From: Corynespora cassiicola
Taxonomy: Eukaryota > Ascomycota > Dothideomycetes > Pleosporales > Corynesporascaceae
Direction: 5' to 3'
Assembly: GCA_022059125.1 (NCBI GenBank)
Contig: JAEUWY010000015.1
Location: 124,001-188,000, forward strand
Length of the DNA: 64,000 nt
Shown here: positions 57,073 through 64,000 of the stretch, one piece after another
Layout: every line of letters starts with the position of its first letter
How positions within the stretch are numbered: the stretch's first letter is position 1
Position numbers and translations under genes: made by a program
Notes under the pieces: model-generated
Seen by the model: only the letters and a program-made list of their open reading frames with translations
What the model was told of the DNA's origin: nothing
The model's database searches: none

Positions 57073-59701
57073 CTACCGCAAGCTTGTACGCCTAATATCC
57101 CCAATGGCCTTGCGCCTATGCTCGCTCTCCGCAAATAGCGCCTTGATCAGGTCGACAACTTCCTCGGCATCCATCTCAAGCTTCAGCTCGCCATCGGTCC
57201 AAAAGTATTTAATGTCTGCCAGGCTAGAGTCCAGAATCTCGCCTAGATACTGGAATTTGAACCAATTCGGAGTGTAGATGCTGGTCATGTCTCTGCTCTC
57301 GCCAGAGTCGTCTTCGGTCTGGAAGAGCGAGGACAGCGAGGACAAGGACACGCAATACCCGTGCAGCTTCCTGGATTCATCCTCTGCAATGTCAGACAGG
57401 TCCTCGACGTCGGTGATGAATTTGCTCAGCGCGGTCGATACGAGCGAACCGAGCGATTGCATGAGTGCAGAATGGGACAGTACATTTTGCCATTGCCGCT
57501 TGACCTCCCCGATTCGATCAATAGTCATGGCAATGGCATTGTCACACTCTGCAGCAAATGGGGCATTCGTACAGGTCTGGAAGCCCTGCGCACCGTCAAG
57601 CAGATCGCGGATAATAGTCCGCTGCGACTCCATCTCCCGTCCATATGCTCGCTTTCCAAAGCCGTCGATCGATTTGATATCGTTTTCCAGCGTCGCTTTC
57701 AGACGCGTAGATGGTCGAAGGTGCTGGGGCAGGCTTGACGACTTGTCGCTCTCAGTCTGTTCTTGGAGAAAGTTCCGCAATCGATCCGAGAGCCTCGTGC
57801 AATCGTTGTAGATGAGCATGTTTCCAGCAATGTCTTTAGAATAGTGTGTGGCTGCAGTTGCACGGTACATGGCCAGTAGAAGACTGGGAATCGCATAGAG
57901 GCCTCCGCTTGAAGGCGCAATTGCCGATTTTACCAAATCAGGCGAGTTTAGAGTGCCGACATCTGTAACGACTTGTAGGATAATCTCCAAGAGGGAATCC
58001 GGAATAGCCGTGACGGTATATGTCTCCCTCAGCGTGACTTCTTTTTCGGACTGTTTCGGCTCTCCATTGGTCTTGGATGGTGCTGAAGGCTTACTCGAAG
58101 CCTCAGCTTGCGGTCCCGGCTTCGCATCATCGTCATCGCCCCATCCCCAAGCCTCGACGTCCTCTTCTTCAGCGGCTTCCGTCTTCTCCTCGGCTTTCGG
58201 TTTATCATGGGTATCTTCCTGGGTTTCCTCGTCATCGTCCATTCCCCATGCACTCATGTCCTCCTCTTCGACATCTGGTGCCTGGGCAGCTCCCTCGGCC
58301 CTTTCCTCCTTTTGTTCTTCGTCACCCCATTCAGCTCCCCAATCTTCATCTTGCTCTTCTTGACCAGCAAGCATGGCATCTCCCTTGGAAATGACCTGTG
58401 TCTCCACTCTCTCAACAGTCTTCTTGTCCTTGACTCGTCTTGGAAAGAGGGATTGCACACGAGCGATTCCAGTTTCCTTTTGTCTTGACAGCCAAACCTC
58501 ACCAGCCTTGTCTACCCATTCGCGTAACCGCTCCTGTCCTTTCCAGCCCACTTCGTCAAAATATTCTGCTAGACCAAGAACAAGAGACAAGTTCTCTTGG
58601 AAATCGTGAATGCAGTCTGTGGATGTTGGGACAGCGGGCAGAAGCCAACTCGAAATCAATCGTGAGGTAATGACCGGCACCAGCTTCTCGGACAGCGGGA
58701 TTGCGATCGAGGGTGGGAGACGGGCGCTGAGATGCTTCGTTATTGCATGGACATCCATCAGAGTGGTTTTGATGTTCAAGTCACCCATCCGGTCTGTGAC
58801 TTGGATATCATTTCCGTCCATTTTGAAGGCGGAGACGACTTGGCTGGGCCCAACATTGAGGCGGGGTGCAACAATAATGCTGTCAAAATCCCGGCTAAAG
58901 CGCGTTATCAAGCCATCGAGAAGGCTGAGCTTTGAAAGAGCATCCACGACGGCATCGATGCGAACAGGCGGATCTCGCTCGATCTGGTCTCTGATTGTTA
59001 TTTTGCGTTCCATTGCGTCGGCCACAATCAACGCGTGCCACGCCTCGGTCGTATCCTTTTCAATCGCTGATCTCAACTGCCCGGCGCGGTTCTTCAGCAC
59101 GCCCACTGCTCGTGTGTTTCCGAATGCACCCAGTTGAACAAACGCCCCGTCTGCATCCTCCAGCCTCTCCAACGCATGCATGACATGCCCCTGCACTGCA
59201 GCATTCTGGGCAGACTCTAACAGGTTTGAAATGTCCTGCAGTCGCTCCACCACCTGCACCAAGCTCTCGTTGTACGCGATTTCGGAGTACAAGAAGCTCA
59301 CTTTACTCGCCGCATCTTGTACGCGGGCCGTCTTCTCCGAACCTGCTTCCGCTTCTTGGACGATGGCCTTGGCCGTTTCCTGGGATCGTTTGATGTCGTC
59401 TTGGAGCTTGCGCGCCTGGGCTATCCAGCCGTCCACGTCAGAGGCAGCGTCGCGGGAGATTTTGCGCACTTCATTCTGAGCCAAACAGTCAAAAGAGCTT
59501 CTCGCAGAGCTTCTCGTGCATTTTGAGGCTCCATCATACCTTTGTCTCTTCTCTCGCCTTGCCCACGACGTCCAGCAGTTGCGGCAGCGCCGTCGAGGTC
59601 ACTGGTGCTGAGGCCACATGTTCGGATTGTGGAAAGGAGCCGTGCTCGACGGATTGGAGGACGGCATCGCCCAATTCTTGGGGCGAGACTTGCGAAGACA
59701 T
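57073..59701 (-). CDS. zw10: ZW10/Dsl1-type tethering complex subunit
   Basis: Member of the ZW10 family, which acts in the Dsl1/NRZ complex tethering Golgi-derived COPI vesicles to the endoplasmic reticulum and, in animals, at kinetochores. Two exons (59701-59540, 59475-57073) encode 854 residues. The N-terminal half is helical with coiled-coil character (ARKLQDDIKRSQETAKAIVQ). A highly acidic, Trp-containing insertion (about 425-520; DEDWGAEWGDEEQKEE, EDVEAWGWGDDDD) separates it from the conserved C-terminal half. Acidic Trp motifs of this kind bind COPI coat in Dsl1, which is a reasonable inference here. Transcribed divergently from the M16 protease gene. Confidence 0.87.
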
Positions 59702-60452
59702 TATAAGCAATTAGCAACACGCATGTTGGTCGTCGGGGTGTTTTGGGTGGTCTGTCCAAAAGGCCGGGCGACGCGCCAGGCTGTCACGACGGTATGATGC
59801 ATCTTCCCGAGGAGGCCCGTGCGCTCACCAATTCACCACCCCGCTATGTATAAACACTACCCCGCCATCAAGCTTGAGACAGTTTCTTCACCCCCGACCC
59901 ATCGCAGACTAGCCGTCTCAGCCTCATCATTGATTGCCAATAAGATACCTGGAGCTGGTCAGAATCTTCACAAGAGGCCCATCGGCGTCCCTGTGTGCGG
60001 ATTTGTGCAGCAGCGTCCCTCACCGAAGCTCATTCGCCGACCTGGACCACCTTTCCAGAAGCCTTGTTTTTTTGGGCTTAGTACTCTTACAGTGGTATGT
60101 AGAGCATCACCCTAGTCTGTGTTACGTGTATTCCGTGGCTTTTATTGCTGCCGACAAGGCCCAGCATGCAACCAAAAAAAAAAACTTCACTGCCGTTGCG
60201 ATTTTGGAAGATGCGGGAAACTAGTAGTATTTTGTGGCACTTGAAACATTCTTGTTTGATATACTTTTGCAGCAGATAGTCGAGCTAACGAACAATAATA
60301 GTGCAGCGTCATCCCTGGACAAAGGGTGTTGCGCTATAGGCAACAATTTTTCCGGCCACTCCCTCGGTCCAGGCCATTTCAACTACACTACGCCCGCAGA
60401 GAGTCCCCCTCTTATCTTCGATACCCAACAAAATATTTTCAAATTCGACATA
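59702..60452. promoter_or_regulatory. Divergent promoter, ZW10 / M16 protease
   Basis: The 751 bases between divergent start codons must contain both promoters. No TATA box is obvious. An A run lies at about 60175. Small open frames here are not supported as genes. Confidence 0.55.
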
Positions 60453-63400
60453 ATGGGCTCAATCGATCAATCGTCTCACTTTAAGAAGATTCAAAACTTC
60501 CGAGCTGATTATGCAGAAACGGAGTTTACCCAGTATGAGTCTCAGCGGACGGGCATGCGCGTCGTCGTTGTAGATCGAAAAGGACCCAAGGTACATCGAT
60601 TAATGGGATCCTTTGATAGTCGCTAATCTCCACCAGGTGTACGGCTACTTTGCGCTGGCCACCGAAATTCACGATGATTCCGGAGCACGTGAGTACACCA
60701 GCCAGCAGTCCACAGTCGTGAACTAACGGATATCAGCGCATACGCTTGAGCATCTCTGCTTCATGGTAAGACGATAATCCAAAACCATGGATTGAGATTG
60801 ACTAGCACCAGGGATCTCGGAAATACCCATACAAGGGCGTGCTCGATAAGATTGCCACTCGAGCCTACTCCGACACTAATGCCTGGACGGATACTGCTGA
60901 GACCGTCTACTCATTATCTACAGCTGGATGGGAGGGCTTCGCTCAGCTCTGTATGTTTTTGGCTCCTAGCAAGAGAGGTTTTGCTGACTCGCCATAGTGC
61001 CCATCTACTTGGATCATATCATTGTGCCTACATTGACTGACGCCGGTTGCTACACCGAAGTTCACCACATAGATGGTACTGGCCATGATGCTGGGTAGGT
61101 TAGTATTGATCCAATTGTGACCATTTTTGACCCTTTTAGTGTCGTCTATTCGGAAATGCAGGGCCGTCAGAATCTTCAGGGAGACCTCATGGATCTTCAG
61201 ATGCGCCGTCTCTTATACCCAGATGGCGATGGTTTCCGCTATGAGACTGGAGGAATGATGGAGGCCCTGCGTGTCCTATCAGCCGACCGCATTCGCCAGT
61301 TTCACCGTGACATGTATCAGCCCAAGAACTTGCGACTGGTCCTGATCGGCGAGGTTGACCACCCGAACCTCATCAATATCCTGGACAAGTTTGAGGACGA
61401 CATTGTCGACAAGGTTCCGGCTTTCGATGCTCCCTTTAAGCGCCCATGGGTTGAATCAAAAATTACGCCACCTCTCAGCAAGTCTGTCGTGGACGTGGTC
61501 GAATTTCCCGAAGAAGACGAGTCGACGGGTGAAATTCAGATTGGATTCCTAGGGCCCGAATCAAACGATGACAAGCTAGAGACGGCCCTTAACACGATCT
61601 TGATGTACTTGGCGGGTTCTTCGGTGTCCGTTCTTGTAAATACTCTGGTCGAAAAGGAGCATCTTGCTAGCATGGTCTACTTTTGGGTCAAGAGCCACTA
61701 TCACCAAATCATCTGGTTCACTCTTACCAGCGTGGAAACCGAAAAGCTTGCTGACGTAGAGAAGCGTTTCTTCGAAGTCCTCAAGGACCATGCCTCCAGG
61801 CCGCTCGACTTGAACTATGTAAAGGACTGCCTCCGTCGCTTCAAACGTCAGGTACTCTTCACTTCTGAAGTCGGGAACGACGAGTACAAGGACCCCATTA
61901 TCAAAGATCATCTTTTCGGCAACCGCAACGGATCCAACTTGAGAGAAGCAATGGAGACGCTATCTGTTTTCGATGAACTCGAGGAGTGGAAAGAAGAGGA
62001 TTGGCGGGACTTTTTGAAGAAGTGGATTGCTGATGCACACCACGTATCCCTTTTGGGGAAACCATCCGTTGCACTTTCAGACAAGATCAAGGCAGATGAA
62101 GTTGCGCGTGTCAAGGCACAGCAGGAAAAACTCGGCGAAGAAGGCCTGAAGAAACTAGCACAAAAGCTGGAAGAGGCCAAGGCTGAAAACGACAAGCCGA
62201 TTCCTGACGAGATTATAAAAAGCCTAAAGGTTCCCGGAACTGAGTCGATACACTTCTTTGAGACGACCACGGCACGCTCGGGACTGGCCAAACAGCTCGG
62301 AACGCAGGACAATAGCATTCAGCAGATCATCGACAAGGACGAGAATGGCCAACCACTATTCATTCACTTTGAACACATACCAACTTCCTTTGTTCACTTC
62401 GGTCTTGCTTTGGGGACTGCAAACATACCAACCGAGCTTAAGCCATTGCTGGGAGTATACCTAACCAACTTTTTCGCGACACCCATCAACAAGGACGGAA
62501 AGCGCATAGAGTTTGAGCAGGTCATTACGAGTCTCGAGCAGGATACTATCGAATTCAGTCTCGACCGCGGAACCGAGATTGGTAACTCGGAGATGATTTA
62601 TATCCACTTTGTCGCCGAAGCACAGAAATTCGAAACCGTGGTCAAGTGGCTAGCCTCGCTCCTTGTGGACTCCATATTCGATACCGAGAGGTTGATTGCA
62701 GCTGTGAAGAAGTTGCTGGCAGATGTTCCCGACGAGAAGCGCGACGGTAACAGCATGGCTTTCTCTGTAGATCGCATGATTCACTACGATGTCGCTTCAT
62801 CCGTACGCGCGACTAACACGCTGGTCAAGGCACAGTACCTTAGGAAGATTCTCAAGCTCCTCAAGACGGAACCCCAGCAGGTCATTGAGAGGCTCGAGGC
62901 TCTTCGCAAGAACCTCCTCACCTTTTCTAACCTGCGAGTCCTTGCTGTTGCAAACTTCAACAAACTTGAGAACCCCGTCACGACCTTCAGGCATCTTACC
63001 GAGGCGATCAAGCCGGGTCCTTCGCCTTCGATCAACCCCATTGACGACCGCAAGGCCGTTCTCTCCGACATTGGCCGCAACCCTGGCGGCGCCCACTACG
63101 TCATACCCATGCCTATTGACTCTTCCTTTGCAGTCCTGACTTCGCGTGGACCTGACTCTTACAAGTCATCTCAGCTGCCACCTCTTGCCGTCGCGCAAGC
63201 CTATCTAGATGCCGTCGAAGGCCCCATGTGGCAGTCGATCCGCGGTACCGGCCTCGCATACGGCACAAATTTCTTCCGCGACCTCGAAACCGGTCTGCTC
63301 AAGTTCCGCATCTACAAGTCGCCCAATGCATTCTCGGCCTACGAGAAGGCGCGGGACGTCATCAAGGAATACGGAAACGGCACCAGGAAGTTTGACAAGC

Positions 63401-63872
63401 TGGCTCTTGAGGGTGCCATTTCCAGCCTGGTGCGCGACTTTGTGGATGAGAAGGCTACCATGGTGGATGCGGCGCGGGGCGGCTTTGTGGACCTTGTCAT
63501 TCGTCGCGTCGGCAAGGACTACTCCGACTGGATGCTTCGGGAAGTGCGCAAGGTTACCGAGGACGATGTGAAGAAGATTCTCAACGAAGTCGTTGCTGGC
63601 GTCTTCGATCCGAAGAAGGCTGATCTGGTGGTCACATGTGGCGGCACCATGGTCGAGGTTCGTTTTCCTGAGTTTCTTATAGAGATAGAATTGCAACTAA
63701 CGATAAACAGGGCCTTCAGAAGAATTTCGAAGATGCAGGCTTCGAGGTCAAGGTCAAGCAACTTGCGGATTTCCAGGAGTCTTATGGGCTCGAGGGTGAA
63801 GAAGATGATGAGGAGATTACGGATGAGGAGGATGAGTCTGGAAGTGAAGAGGATAGCGAGATGGAGGAGTAG
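60453..63872 (+). CDS. M16 family zinc metalloprotease
   Basis: Large pitrilysin/insulinase-type peptidase, most like the fungal group of S. cerevisiae YOL098C (SDD3). Seven exons (60453-60590, 60637-60688, 60737-60765, 60812-60950, 60998-61094, 61140-63657, 63711-63872) give 1044 residues, normal for the group. The inverted zinc motif HxxEH is HTLEH, with exon 3 of only 29 bases lying across it; the third zinc ligand is the Glu of GVVYSEMQGRQN. Four M16 halves follow, with a charged linker (about 400-450, QEKLGEEGLKKLAQKLEE). The C-terminus is strongly acidic (EEDDEEITDEEDE). No mitochondrial targeting sequence is evident, so a cytosolic location is likely. Introns cluster near the 5' end. 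Confidence 0.93.
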
Positions 63873-64000
63873 GAGACGAATTCTTGCATATCGGGTTATC
63901 GTCACTACCCGATGATAAAAACATAATCAGATGATGGCATCGTCTCCATTCAAAGCTCGGGCTTATTGAAAGACGTTTTCTTGTTTTATTGCGGGGCCAT
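63873..64000. other. 3' flank of M16 protease gene
   Basis: Short downstream region with T-rich sequence near the window end. No further gene begins here. Confidence 0.5.

Overview
The window looks like nuclear DNA of a filamentous ascomycete (Pezizomycotina). The evidence is short introns of 49-98 bases with GT..AG ends and CTAAC-like branch sites, and a set of fungal gene families: sphingolipid C9-methyltransferase, a Zn2Cys6 regulator, an MFS siderophore transporter, a STAND/NLR protein and Trm112/Ytm1/ZW10. An extremely AT-rich block has the look of repeat-induced point mutation (RIP). A dothideomycete is a reasonable guess but cannot be shown from this sequence. Exon boundaries below were worked out by hand from splice signals and reading-frame continuity. 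No homology search was run.

Layout. 1.6-5.0 kb: sphingolipid C9-methyltransferase (+) converging on phosphomannomutase (-). 6.2-8.6 kb: a gene of unknown family broken by one stop codon, then a small secreted protein made of eight-residue repeats. 8.7-12.3 kb: gene-poor DNA with the first cluster of a short dispersed repeat. 12.3-14.8 kb: U1A/U2B''-type snRNP protein and a CDK7/Kin28-like kinase on a shared divergent promoter. 15.6-18.6 kb: an ankyrin-repeat protein with a STAND-type N-terminus, and a decayed protein kinase. 19.9-24.8 kb: a nucleoside 2-deoxyribosyltransferase-like protein, a Cys-rich zinc-binding-type protein and a DEDD 3'-5' exonuclease. 27.7-30.4 kb: a Zn2Cys6 transcription factor. 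30.7-33.0 kb: the second repeat cluster and the AT-rich island. 33.6-35.4 kb: siderophore transporter. 36.6-40.2 kb: a MITE-like element and an alpha/beta-hydrolase/NB-ARC/TPR protein. 42.2-43.3 kb: a membrane-anchored short-chain dehydrogenase. 43.6-44.95 kb: the third repeat cluster. 45-49.3 kb: gene-free, GC-rich and repetitive. 49.4-63.9 kb: conserved genes (C2H2 factor, Ytm1, Trm112, tRNA-Gly, ZW10, M16 metalloprotease).

The window alternates between conserved housekeeping blocks and accessory stretches holding self/non-self-type receptors, decayed genes, transposon debris and the dispersed repeat. No biosynthetic gene cluster is evident.

The most unusual signal is a family of about 20 short (18-47 base) non-coding units with core CACTGCAATCTCTAGCGC. 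They occur in both orientations and irregular spacing, only between genes, in three clusters next to the decayed or transposon-like DNA. Other points of note are the secreted repeat protein, the exonuclease whose frame is interrupted by one TAG, a gene whose first coding exon is only ATG, and a recurrent switch within genes from a C-rich to a G-rich sense strand.
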